A DNA stretch of 11,050 bases from an uncultured Bacillota bacterium (GTDB taxonomy: Bacteria; Bacillota_I; Bacilli_A; RFN20; CAG-631). Below the pieces are notes generated by a model that worked only from the letters and a program-made list of their open reading frames with translations, was not told where the DNA came from and did not search any database. Location: positions 1-11,050 of the forward strand of contig CABUID010000024.1 of the NCBI GenBank assembly GCA_902491575.1, given 5' to 3'. The number at the start of each line of letters is the position of its first letter. Position 1 is the first letter of the stretch. Position numbers and translations under genes: made by a program. Shown piece after piece: positions 1-6,498 of the stretch.

Positions 1-32
1 ATAGGTTTTTACCTTATTTTTGGCATAATTTA

Positions 33-57
33 TCGGAATTCAAATTCCGATTTTTTA
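33..57 (+). terminator. Rho-independent terminator of an upstream plus-strand gene
   Basis: An 8-bp perfect stem (TCGGAATT at 33-40 pairing with AATTCCGA at 43-50) is followed at once by six T residues at 51-56. The T-run follows the stem only on the plus strand, so it should end a transcript entering from the left of the window. No plus-strand gene is visible inside the window to its left. Confidence 0.75.
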
Positions 58-259
58 TAAAATAATTATAATTTTTTATCCACAAAGATCTAATTGAAGG
101 CAAACTAACTCATTCTTTATAATACAAAATTCCAGTTTAATTTAAATAAAACGAGTGCCTTAAAGATTGGATACAACTTTTCTACTTTTGTTTGACTAGT
201 ACAATTTGAATCAAATCCTAAATTTCTAGATGCGTTTATGCTACTATTTTAATACAAAG

Positions 260-309
260 GGACACCTAATTTATTTTATGCGACACACCCTAGTAAAAAA
301 TGGACACCT
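260..309. repeat. Three GACAC motifs at 21-bp spacing
   Basis: GGACACCT (260-267), CGACACAC (281-288) and GGACACCT (302-309) place the core GACAC at 261, 282 and 303, exactly 21 bp apart. Two helical turns between copies is typical of protein-binding repeats. Insertion-sequence ends, for example of the IS21 family, carry such subterminal repeats. No transposase is visible next to them, so a leftover IS end is an inference. The surrounding 58-340 stretch contains no gene that I can support. Confidence 0.4.
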
Positions 310-340
310 TTGTGTATTACTATCTTATGCATAATTTTTT

Positions 341-1071
341 TTATTCCTTATCTAAGATAATCTTCCACTTTAGTGCTCGTGATTTAAAGCATATAAAACA
401 ATCTTCAATTTTTGAAACATCATCAATTGCTTCGTCAACGAAATAAACATATCCATCATGAAGCAATATAGTACCCTCATTGAATTCATATGACATATTT
501 GAATCAAATGGAAAATGGATTAACGCCACATCTTCAAAAAATAATTCAATTGAACATTCCCAACAATCCTTAAATAGAACTTGAAGATAATTTTCTACAA
601 AGCCTTCTTTATTATAAGATTTATTAATAAAGTTCATTGAATAAATATAACTATCATGAAATCCCCATGAAGCTTCTAATAAGCTATCAACATCTTTTTC
701 ATTATTAACATAATTCCATTCTGTAAAATGAATTTTATTATCTAATTCTATAGCTTTTTTTATATCTTCTTCGTCAAAATTCTTTGATAAAACTTTATTT
801 ATTATCCAATCATATCCTTTTACATTTACAGTATGTTTGAACACTTTTCTTTTAATTCTATATTTTTTTTCACACCAATCAGTAGTATCCTTTTCCACTA
901 TAAATACTTTTCTTTTTATTGAAGGAGATATCTTATATATATATCTTTCATAATGATATTTTCTTTTTTAGAATCTAATATGAATACTTTACTATAAAAT
1001 CCATTCTCAATTATTGCTAAAACAATTGAAGTATATTCGATATTATTTTCTTCTAACACTTTACAAATCAT
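341..1071 (-). pseudogene. HDSY-motif small protein, frameshifted at an AT repeat
   Basis: The long downstream frame (341-898) starts at a GTG with no ribosome binding site. A well-formed start lies upstream: ATG at 1071 with AAAGGG nine bases before it. That frame reads MICKVLEENNIEYTSIVLAI and onward, but stops at 916-918 just after the alternating TA tract at 935-944. Removing 2 bp from the tract joins the two frames into one ORF of about 242 codons, and the extra 15 or so codons before the GTG are free of stops. The downstream part has the motif GFHDSYIYS followed by strand-like stretches (LQVLFKDCWECSIELFFEDV). I do not recognise the family. It follows the 1123-1569 gene by 51 bp on the same strand and shares its HDSY motif. 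It may be broken, switched by slippage, or misassembled. Unlike its neighbour, it is rich in W, C and acidic residues. Confidence 0.6.
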
Positions 1072-1122
1072 ATATTATTACCCTTTCAATTTTAATTATT
1101 TTATTCTTCATCAATAAAAAGT

Positions 1123-1569
1123 TTATTCCCAACAATAAGTGATCTTTATAGCATCCATATAAATTTCTAAGCCCCAATACTTATACTTGTGATATTTTCC
1201 TTTAATTCTCTTTCTTATGGAAAAATCCAGCATCAATTCATTAAAGCTATCCACTGAAAACTTAAAGGATTGAAGCAAACAATTTCTAACTATTTTATCA
1301 AATTTACTATAATTCTCTATCATATCGATCAAAAAATACTTATTTTTAGAATAGTAAATTTTAGCATCACAAAAGGAATCAAAATTATATTTTATAGTCA
1401 ACTTTTTATTTTTATAATAAGGCTGACCATCTTGTGATAATACACCTTCATCGAGTTTATCATATATTATTGTTAAAGTTGTATTATCTAATTTTATTTC
1501 ACTAGCATATGAATCGTGCATTGAATCCATGTTTTTAAAAGTTTCTATATTAAATTCTTTGATTGTCAT
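1123..1569 (-). CDS. HDSY-motif protein of unknown function (148 aa)
   Basis: The ATG at 1569 is preceded by a strong GGAGGT seven bases upstream, so the start is secure. The protein has no signal peptide or membrane segment and looks cytoplasmic. It contains MHDSYASEIKLDNTTLTIIYD near residues 17-37, with the HDSY core at about 18-21 followed by beta-strand-like sequence. The next gene downstream has the same HDSY-then-strands layout. Small proteins with such a motif are often seen near polymorphic-toxin loci, but I cannot assign this one to a named immunity family and no toxin is visible in the window. The stop codon of the decayed gene upstream lies inside the space between this gene's binding site and ATG, which points to a former three-gene transcript. 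Confidence 0.75.
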   Translation of the reverse strand: MTIKEFNIETFKNMDSMHDSYASEIKLDNTTLTIIYDKLDEGVLSQDGQPYYKNKKLTIKYNFDSFCDAKIYYSKNKYFLIDMIENYSKFDKIVRNCLLQSFKFSVDSFNELMLDFSIRKRIKGKYHKYKYWGLEIYMDAIKITYCWE

Positions 1570-1573
1570 TTTA

Positions 1574-2080
1574 CTACCTCCATTTAATTCTTATTAATGG
1601 TCTTCCTCTAACATAAGCACCGATTTCGTATTTTCTATTATCATTCCATGTAGCAGAAAATTCAATAATAATGCATATTCAGGGCCATTATTTTCTAATA
1701 ATTCACTTAAATATAATAATTTCTTTGATTATTTATTTTAATTTTCCTATCCAATTCATCAAAAAGTATCATATCGTCCATGTAACTTTCATTATTCAAA
1801 CAAATAAGTAACAACTTATTATAAACATCATTTGTAGATTCATAATTTACATACTTATCTTCAAAAATTTTTTTCTAATATTGCACCTTTTAAAATTGTT
1901 ATCGTAAAATTTCTTTTATTGAAATTTACGTATATTGCTTTAGTAGGGTCATTAGTTTCAGTTTTTTTTATATATCCTATTATATCCTACTCTTAAAAAC
2001 TTTCCTAGTTTTTTAACAATTTCATACACATTTTTGATATATAAAAGATATATCTTTTCACTTATTATTTTAATATACAA
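1574..2080 (-). pseudogene. Decayed small gene with several frameshifts
   Basis: No single frame is open, yet successive minus-strand frames give natural-looking protein. In order they read: YEIVKKLGKFLRVGYNRIYKK; then TETNDPTKAIYVNFNKRNF and TITILKGAILEK; then IFEDKYVNYESTNDVYNKLL; then KKLLYLSELLENNGPEYALLL; and finally FSATWNDNRKYEIG and AYVRGRPLIRIKWR, ending at TAG (1574-1576). The frame changes fall at runs of A or T, including A8 near 1962-1969 and A7 near 1869-1875. The C-terminal end overlaps the ribosome binding site of the next gene, so it was probably co-transcribed with the HDSY pair. I do not recognise the family. A start is not identifiable, and the upstream limit is approximate. 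Confidence 0.5.
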
Positions 2081-2222
2081 TATTTTGTATTTTTAATAAC
2101 ACAAGCTCATCAATTGACTAAAGAAATTAATTTCAGCATCAACACTATACGTAAGTTAAAACGATAGTTAAAATACACAACGTGCACTAAAGCAAAATAA
2201 ATAGATAATAATATGTACTATT

Positions 2223-2252
2223 AAAAAATCGCAGAGTTTTCTGCGATTTTAT
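2223..2252 (-). terminator. Terminator after the AAA+ ATPase gene (possibly bidirectional)
   Basis: AATCGCAGA (2227-2235) pairs with TCTGCGATT (2240-2248) around a four-base loop, with further A-T pairs outside to give up to 11 bp. The minus strand continues into six T residues, and the plus strand into TTTTATTTTATTT, so it could work both ways. It sits about 57 bp beyond the ATPase stop. The 2081-2222 gap holds no gene that I can support. Confidence 0.8.
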
Positions 2253-2308
2253 TTTATTTCTTTATAATAACAAGGTCGTAATAAATTTAATCACATCTGC
2301 AACGAAAT

Positions 2309-3625
2309 TTAAAAAAACATAATGTAATAAATTGGAATATATATTACTTTACCTTCTTGTGTTACATTTCTTTCGTTAGAAACAACATAGGCCTTTTTAA
2401 TATTATAATCTTCATTCTTAATGAAAGTGTTTAAAGCACTATGAATTGTATAATCTTTACCAGATTTTACTTCAATAGGTACAACAGATAATGAATCATA
2501 ATCATCAATTAAATAATCTACTTCACCTTTATTTCTGTTGTCATAATAAAACAATTTATGATTATGAGATATTAATTCACTAGCCACTACTGTTTCATAG
2601 ACTGAACCTAAATTGATGCTTTTTTCATCGTCTAAGACGGCTCTAATATTATTTTTATAGAGAACATTTGTTAAAATACCAACATCATTAAAATATAACT
2701 TTAAAAGATTTTTACTTTCTGTTTCAATTAATGGAAATGTCGGGTTTGAGATTGCTTGTACATTCAATGCAATTCCAGCGCTGATTAAATATTCAAATTC
2801 ATTAGAATAATCCTTGAATGTTTTACCTCTTTTGTTTTCTATTTCCTGAATAGTAACACGTTTTTTCTTATTTTCCATATTGGAAGGAATAAGATCATAT
2901 ATTTTACGAATTTTTAATTTTCTTTCATTATCATATTTAGAAGCATCCGTTTTATAATATTCTTGGATTTCTGTTTGAATATTTCTTACAGATTGAATAT
3001 TCTTTTCTGCTAAATAGGAATTAACAGCATCAGGTAAACCACCAACTAAAAGATATTTGTGAAATAAATCCATCATTTTATTATGCATGTTAGTATCTAG
3101 TGATTCTAATCTTTCAAATTTATTTTTCATTGATGTAATTACAATTTCATTCATACCATTAGCATATAAAAACTCTTCAAAATCTAAAGGAAACATTCTA
3201 ACTTTACGAATACTTCCCATAGGAATAGATATTGTTTCGGATAATGTTACTCCTAACAATGAACCACTTGCCACATATGTGTAGCGATTATCTTTAACTA
3301 AAAATTTTAATAGCGTCAATAAATGAGGATAAGCTTGAATCTCGTCAATAAAAATTAATGTATTTTCTTTTTCCTTCATTTTATCTCCATGCAACATACT
3401 TACTTGAAGATAAAAGTCTTCAATTGTTCTAGTATTTTCAAATAATCTATCACCCAATGAATCTTGAATCATATCAATTTCGATATAGTTTTCAAATAAC
3501 TTTCTACCCACATGACGAATAATGTATGATTTACCAATTTGACGTGCTCCATCAATTAATAAAACTTTTTCAGAATTAGATGTCAAATGATCATGAATTA
3601 AACTTTCAATTTTTCTATACAACAC
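2309..3625 (-). CDS. AAA+ ATPase with C-terminal DUF4143 domain
   Basis: This is a 438-residue P-loop ATPase of the large, poorly characterised COG1373/DUF4143 group common in Bacillota accessory regions. The Walker A motif is GARQIGKS (residues 26-33). Walker B is LIFIDEIQ with D94 and E95. A sensor-like YVASGS lies at 117-122, followed by the family's MFPLDFEEFL stretch at 144-153. The C-terminal domain (about 220-435) carries a PD-(D/E)xK-like pattern, GEVDYLI with D370 and IEVKSG with E385 and K387, so a nuclease-type fold is likely although activity is unproven. The GTG at 3625 is chosen because AGGAG (3635-3639) lies nine bases upstream; a TTG at 3622 is possible. It has its own promoter and terminator, so it is not part of the cas operon. 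A defence or toxin-antitoxin-like role is only a guess. Confidence 0.85.
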   Translation of the reverse strand: MLYRKIESLIHDHLTSNSEKVLLIDGARQIGKSYIIRHVGRKLFENYIEIDMIQDSLGDRLFENTRTIEDFYLQVSMLHGDKMKEKENTLIFIDEIQAYPHLLTLLKFLVKDNRYTYVASGSLLGVTLSETISIPMGSIRKVRMFPLDFEEFLYANGMNEIVITSMKNKFERLESLDTNMHNKMMDLFHKYLLVGGLPDAVNSYLAEKNIQSVRNIQTEIQEYYKTDASKYDNERKLKIRKIYDLIPSNMENKKKRVTIQEIENKRGKTFKDYSNEFEYLISAGIALNVQAISNPTFPLIETESKNLLKLYFNDVGILTNVLYKNNIRAVLDDEKSINLGSVYETVVASELISHNHKLFYYDNRNKGEVDYLIDDYDSLSVVPIEVKSGKDYTIHSALNTFIKNEDYNIKKAYVVSNERNVTQEGKVIYIPIYYIMFF

Positions 3626-3638
3626 AGACTTTTACTCC

Positions 3639-3714
3639 TGACTTTTCAATAATATTATATATTATATTTATGACATTTCAAATATATTGTTTTGAATTAT
3701 AATGACTTTTCAAT
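3639..3714. repeat. Three 12-bp motifs at exact 32-bp spacing around the ATPase promoter
   Basis: TGACTTTTCAAT at 3639-3650 and 3703-3714 are identical, and TGACATTTCAAA at 3671-3682 differs at two positions. Starts at 3639, 3671 and 3703 are each 32 bp apart, about three helical turns. One copy lies at the transcription start, one over the -35 element and one upstream. This is the layout expected for operator sites of a repressor that binds as multimers, possibly in autoregulation. The binding protein is unknown. Confidence 0.45.
3654..3681 (-). promoter_or_regulatory. Promoter of the AAA+ ATPase gene
   Basis: On the minus strand TTGAAA (3676-3681) and TATAAT (3654-3659) are separated by 16 bp, a good housekeeping-sigma promoter. 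Transcription would start near 3647, giving a leader of only about 22 bases before the GTG start. Copies of the 32-bp-spaced motif cover the -35 region and the start site. Confidence 0.55.
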
Positions 3715-3758
3715 ATGGTGATAATAGAGTTTAAATAAATATAGTGTTTTTAATCATA

Positions 3759-3998
3759 TTACACAAAGTCTTTATTATCTAAAACAAACTCAATTATATT
3801 CTCGTGCTTAATTCCATTTCTTCGTTGTAATAAATAATCTAGTGTTAATACATATTAAGGATAGTAATCCTTAATACTTTCTAATGGTTTATAAAGTCTA
3901 TCTTCAATAACAGGTATTTCTCTATCATTTACTATTCCATTATCAATTGTTTTAGCAACTTGTATATAAGCATAATTATTATTTATGATAGATCTATA
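3759..3998 (-). pseudogene. C-terminal remnant of a second COG1373-type ATPase
   Basis: One minus-strand frame reads YRSIINNNYAYIQVAKTIDN, then REIPVIEDRLYKPLESIKDYYP, then a TAA, then YVLTLDYLLQRRNGIKHENI and IEFVLDNKDFV before a final TAA at 3759. The pattern of YIQVA, REIPVIE, IKDYYPxYVLTLD and RNGIKHxNIIEF matches my memory of the C-terminal end of COG1373-type ATP-binding proteins. The internal TAA sits where a lysine codon (AAA) is expected. A TAG closes the frame just upstream, at the IS-like junction near 4000, so the N-terminal part with the ATPase core is gone. It is not a duplicate of the intact ATPase next to it, whose own C-terminus differs. Confidence 0.6.
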
Positions 3999-4007
3999 CT
4001 AAAAAAG

Positions 4008-4041
4008 TAGACAAGAGAGTTAAAATAATAGACAAGAAAGG
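4008..4041. repeat. Pair of TAGACAAGARAG motifs 21 bp apart
   Basis: TAGACAAGAGAGT (4008-4020) and TAGACAAGAAAGG (4029-4041) are spaced 21 bp start to start. They lie between a broken ATPase gene and a tiny ORF that is cut off by the CRISPR array. The pair resembles subterminal transposase-binding repeats of an insertion sequence left end. The element body is missing. Confidence 0.4.
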
Positions 4042-4052
4042 TAGGAAATAAA

Positions 4053-4118
4053 ATGGATGATGAAACGATTATTACTGCTGAGCAAATTAAAGCACTTCAA
4101 AAAGCAATGCACAATTAA
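4053..4118 (+). pseudogene. Truncated 21-codon ORF beside the CRISPR array
   Basis: ATG at 4053, with GGTAGG about seven bases upstream, starts a short frame beginning MDDETIITAEQIKALQK and ending at TAA 4116-4118, four bases before the terminal CRISPR repeat. Good translation signals with so short a product, next to IS-like repeats, suggest the N-terminus of a transposase or other IS gene whose remainder was lost at the array boundary. I cannot assign the family. It runs opposite to the cas genes. Confidence 0.4.
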
Positions 4119-4122
4119 TAAT

Positions 4123-4596
4123 ATCTACAACAGTAGAAATTCTTATTAACTTTTAGACATGCATCAGAGCGAACAATATCTTTTATCTACAACAGTAGAA
4201 ATTCTTATTAACTTTTAGACCGCTATTTTAATTGCTTTTGTTTCGTATCTACAACAGTAGAAATTCTTATTAACTTTTAGACCTTTAAAGCAGTTAATTT
4301 ATTCTCTAAAATCTACAACAGTAGAAATTCTTATTAACTTTTAGACCTGGATCTTTTGAATAGAAGAAAACTCATCTACAACAGTAGAAATTCTTATTAA
4401 CTTTTAGACCTCGCCGTGTTTAGTAACTCTTTCGTTATCTACAACAGTAGAAATTCTTATTAACTTTTAGACCGAATAATGAGTAATATAAATAATATAT
4501 CTACAACAGTAGAAATTCTTATTAACTTTTAGACACCTTCATCTTAAAAGTATCACCAGGATCTACAACAGTAGAAATTCTTATTAACTTTTAGAC
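4123..4596 (-). CRISPR. Type V-A CRISPR array, 8 repeats and 7 spacers
   Basis: Eight identical 36-bp repeats start at 4123, 4185, 4247, 4311, 4374, 4437, 4499 and 4561. The seven spacers are 26, 26, 28, 27, 27, 26 and 26 bp in plus-strand order. Read on the minus strand the repeat begins GTCTAAAAGTTAATAAG and ends AATTTCTACTGTTGTAGAT. The second part is the standard Cas12a crRNA handle, with a TCTAC/GTAGA stem and TGTT loop, so the array is transcribed on the minus strand, like cas2. The newest spacer should be the one at 4535-4560 beside the leader. The oldest repeat (4123-4158) is as perfect as the others, which suggests that the far end was cut off rather than worn down. I see no clear terminator beyond it. 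Confidence 0.98.
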
Positions 4597-4698
4597 CCTA
4601 ATGTTATATATATAAGGGGTAAAAGCTATATTTTTGATATTATTTTACACTTTTTTGTCTGAAAAGTTAATAAGTTTATAAATAAAGACTGAGGTTTG
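4597..4698 (-). promoter_or_regulatory. CRISPR leader with a candidate array promoter
   Basis: This A+T-rich stretch lies between the cas2 stop and the first repeat, the expected leader position for a minus-strand array. A candidate promoter is TTAACT (4665-4670) and TAAAAT (4642-4647) with a 17-bp spacer. It would start transcription near 4635, about 38 bases before the first repeat. Its -35 element lies inside the anti-repeat at 4657-4674. Read-through from cas2 is also possible, since no terminator separates them. Confidence 0.6.
4657..4674 (+). repeat. Inverted partial CRISPR repeat (anti-repeat) in the leader
   Basis: The plus strand reads GTCTGAAAAGTTAATAAG here. The repeat, read on the minus strand, begins GTCTAAAAGTTAATAAG. 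The two are identical over 17 bases apart from one inserted G, but lie in opposite orientation. The match ends exactly where the crRNA handle would begin, and the next bases show no similarity to it. A transcript reading through from cas2 could therefore fold back on the 5' half of the first repeat (4580-4596) across a loop of about 60 bases. Confidence 0.75.
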
Positions 4699-4971
4699 TT
4701 ATTTTACAATAATATAATCTTTAATTTCATTTTCAGCATAACCAAATCTTTGAATTTTAGAATCATTGATATGAAAAATATAAATACTATCTGAGTTATC
4801 AAATTCCTTTTGAAACTTATTTACGATGTCGTGGTTAATAATTCCCAAAATTCTTTCGCTATTGTTAATTTGAAATACAGAATATTGTAGTCTATGTCCA
4901 AACTTCTTTAAATACTTATAAAAACGGCTTCTTTTTTTGTCATCTTCAATATCATAACTAATTATTATCAT
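4699..4971 (-). CDS. cas2: CRISPR adaptation protein Cas2
   Basis: This is a 90-residue protein with the ferredoxin-like Cas2 start MIIISYDIEDDKKRSRF, in which D7 is the conserved acidic residue at the end of the first strand. Cas2 forms the central dimer of the Cas1-Cas2 integrase that inserts new spacers at the leader end of the array. The ATG at 4971 overlaps the cas1 stop (ATGA), and GGAGGAAGT sits just upstream, so expression is coupled to cas1. It is the last cas gene, directly before the leader. Length and position are normal for type V-A. Confidence 0.95.
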   Translation of the reverse strand: MIIISYDIEDDKKRSRFYKYLKKFGHRLQYSVFQINNSERILGIINHDIVNKFQKEFDNSDSIYIFHINDSKIQRFGYAENEIKDYIIVK

Positions 4972-5936
4972 ACTTCCTCCAATAAAAACATTTTAAATTT
5001 AGGAATACTTTTTTTATTCATAAAAAACCTATAATACTTTTGAATAAATATAAATATTTTTTCTTTATAAGCAATAATAGACTCTAAAAACACTTTTGTA
5101 TAATCAATTGATTTTTCCCATTTTAATATAAATTGATGATTTTTATAATTAAAATCTTCCTCCTTAAATTGCTTTAAATTAATTGATTTTCTAACCTGAT
5201 AGTCTATGATGCATCTAAAAGGTTCTACTAGGTCACATACCAGCGATTTTCTCATATAAAATTGTTTATGATGTACGCCAATATAAACATCAAAGCCAAA
5301 TAGTTCAAGTAATGCATTGACAAAATTAAAGAGAATTGTATAGCCTATATCTAGCGTTGCATTGATATAGTCGTTTTTTACTCTAGGCAATCGACCTGTC
5401 CATGATACATTATTAAACATTCTTTTAAAATAAACTTTTGAAACAATTCCTTCCATTCCCATCAATTCATTCGTATCTTTTGCCTGATGGATTGAGTCAA
5501 GGTAAGATTGCATTATGTTGAATGCTTCTTTAAACTCTGAAGAATGTTCTCGGATTCTTTTCAAGTTTGCAATCTGATTGATAATTTTATTAGAAACGAT
5601 ATTTTTAGCAATTTCCATCGATGAGTATTCATATTGCTTTTTTCTTAACAAATAATTGCCGATATTGTGATTACATATTATTTCATATATCTTAAAAGTC
5701 GACGTTGCCAAAATGATGGAAATATGATAAGAGGCCGCTTTGCGAATCAGTGAGGTTGTAAGGGTTGCATCACCAATTATCATGATAGTAAAAATATTAT
5801 AGCAAGAAACTTGCATTTTTATTTTATCATCTTTACTTTTTACAACTACATTATCATTTACAAAAGATAGCTTATCACCATCTAGTGAAAAAACCATGAT
5901 AATGTGTTTGTATGCAAAATCTTTTCTTTCAATCAT
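4968..5936 (-). CDS. cas1: CRISPR integrase Cas1
   Basis: Cas1 catalyses spacer integration. Numbering from a TTG one codon upstream (at 5939) for 323 residues, the conserved metal ligands are E163 in GMEG, H224 in GVHH, and D236 with E239 in CDLVEPFR. The N-terminal beta domain and C-terminal helical domain are both full length. The ATG at 5936 is preferred over that TTG because AGAGGA is eight bases before it. It overlaps the end of cas4 by 8 bp (ATGATTGA). The gene is intact and uninterrupted, so adaptation is probably competent provided Cas2 and Cas4 are made. Confidence 0.96.
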   Translation of the reverse strand: MIERKDFAYKHIIMVFSLDGDKLSFVNDNVVVKSKDDKIKMQVSCYNIFTIMIIGDATLTTSLIRKAASYHISIILATSTFKIYEIICNHNIGNYLLRKKQYEYSSMEIAKNIVSNKIINQIANLKRIREHSSEFKEAFNIMQSYLDSIHQAKDTNELMGMEGIVSKVYFKRMFNNVSWTGRLPRVKNDYINATLDIGYTILFNFVNALLELFGFDVYIGVHHKQFYMRKSLVCDLVEPFRCIIDYQVRKSINLKQFKEEDFNYKNHQFILKWEKSIDYTKVFLESIIAYKEKIFIFIQKYYRFFMNKKSIPKFKMFLLEEV

Positions 5937-6498
5937 CAAGACATTCCTCTTTTACAGTACAAAGTGGTGCATAAATACAATTTTGACATTTTAAGATATT
6001 TTTTTGGATGAAAGTTTCCGGACTAAATTCATTCATCGATTTAACCACATCAAAAAATTTTGCTTTCATTGATAAGTCATCTTCTGGCAGTTTAACAACA
6101 TATGTTTTATTATCATCATAACTATAAATTTGTAAATTATCTATTAAGTAGCCCATTTCAATAAGACAATAATATTGTGCATAAAGTTGAAAAATATAAC
6201 CATCATAAATCTTTACAATTTTTTTCTTTCGTTCAATCAGTGTTTTAGTTGTCAAATTGAGAATGTCAATTTTTCCATACAATTTATATTGATTTGAATA
6301 AACTTCCAAGGACTGTAATATTTGTAATGAAGAACTATATTTTTTGTTGTCAATGGATATATGAATCGATTTTCCATCAATTTGTTTGACCCCACTAAAT
6401 GCTATTGAAATATTATTTCCAAACAAATTTTTTATATAAATAGAATATGGACAAAAAATAAAATCATTTAAGTGTGTAATCAGTATATAATCATTCAT
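5929..6498 (-). CDS. cas4: CRISPR-associated exonuclease Cas4
   Basis: This is a 189-residue RecB-like nuclease with an iron-sulphur cluster. In adaptation, Cas4 trims prespacers and helps select those with the right PAM. Four cysteines fit cluster ligation: C16 in FIFCPYSIY and C171, C174 and C180 in the CQNCIYAPLC stretch. Nuclease motifs are GKIDIL (D78), ERKK (E89 and K91) and the QLYAQYY helix starting at Q104. The ATG at 6498 overlaps the cas12a stop (ATGAATGA), with AGGATC upstream, so it is translationally coupled to cas12a. The length is typical for type V-A Cas4. Confidence 0.93.
   Translation of the reverse strand: MNDYILITHLNDFIFCPYSIYIKNLFGNNISIAFSGVKQIDGKSIHISIDNKKYSSSLQILQSLEVYSNQYKLYGKIDILNLTTKTLIERKKKIVKIYDGYIFQLYAQYYCLIEMGYLIDNLQIYSYDDNKTYVVKLPEDDLSMKAKFFDVVKSMNEFSPETFIQKNILKCQNCIYAPLCTVKEECLDD

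Noticed and set aside
2075..2090. Small inverted repeat ATACAA-TATT-TTGTAT
   Set aside because: The arms are six A/T-rich bases, and a match this weak is common in this composition.
2102..2167. Plus-strand stretch encoding QLTKEINFSINTIRKLKR, reminiscent of a helix-turn-helix
   Set aside because: It is only 21 codons with no start signal or flanking similarity, too short to support.
4597..4698. A tracrRNA gene in the leader, suggested by the anti-repeat
   Set aside because: Type V-A Cas12a needs no tracrRNA, and the match covers only the repeat half absent from mature crRNA.
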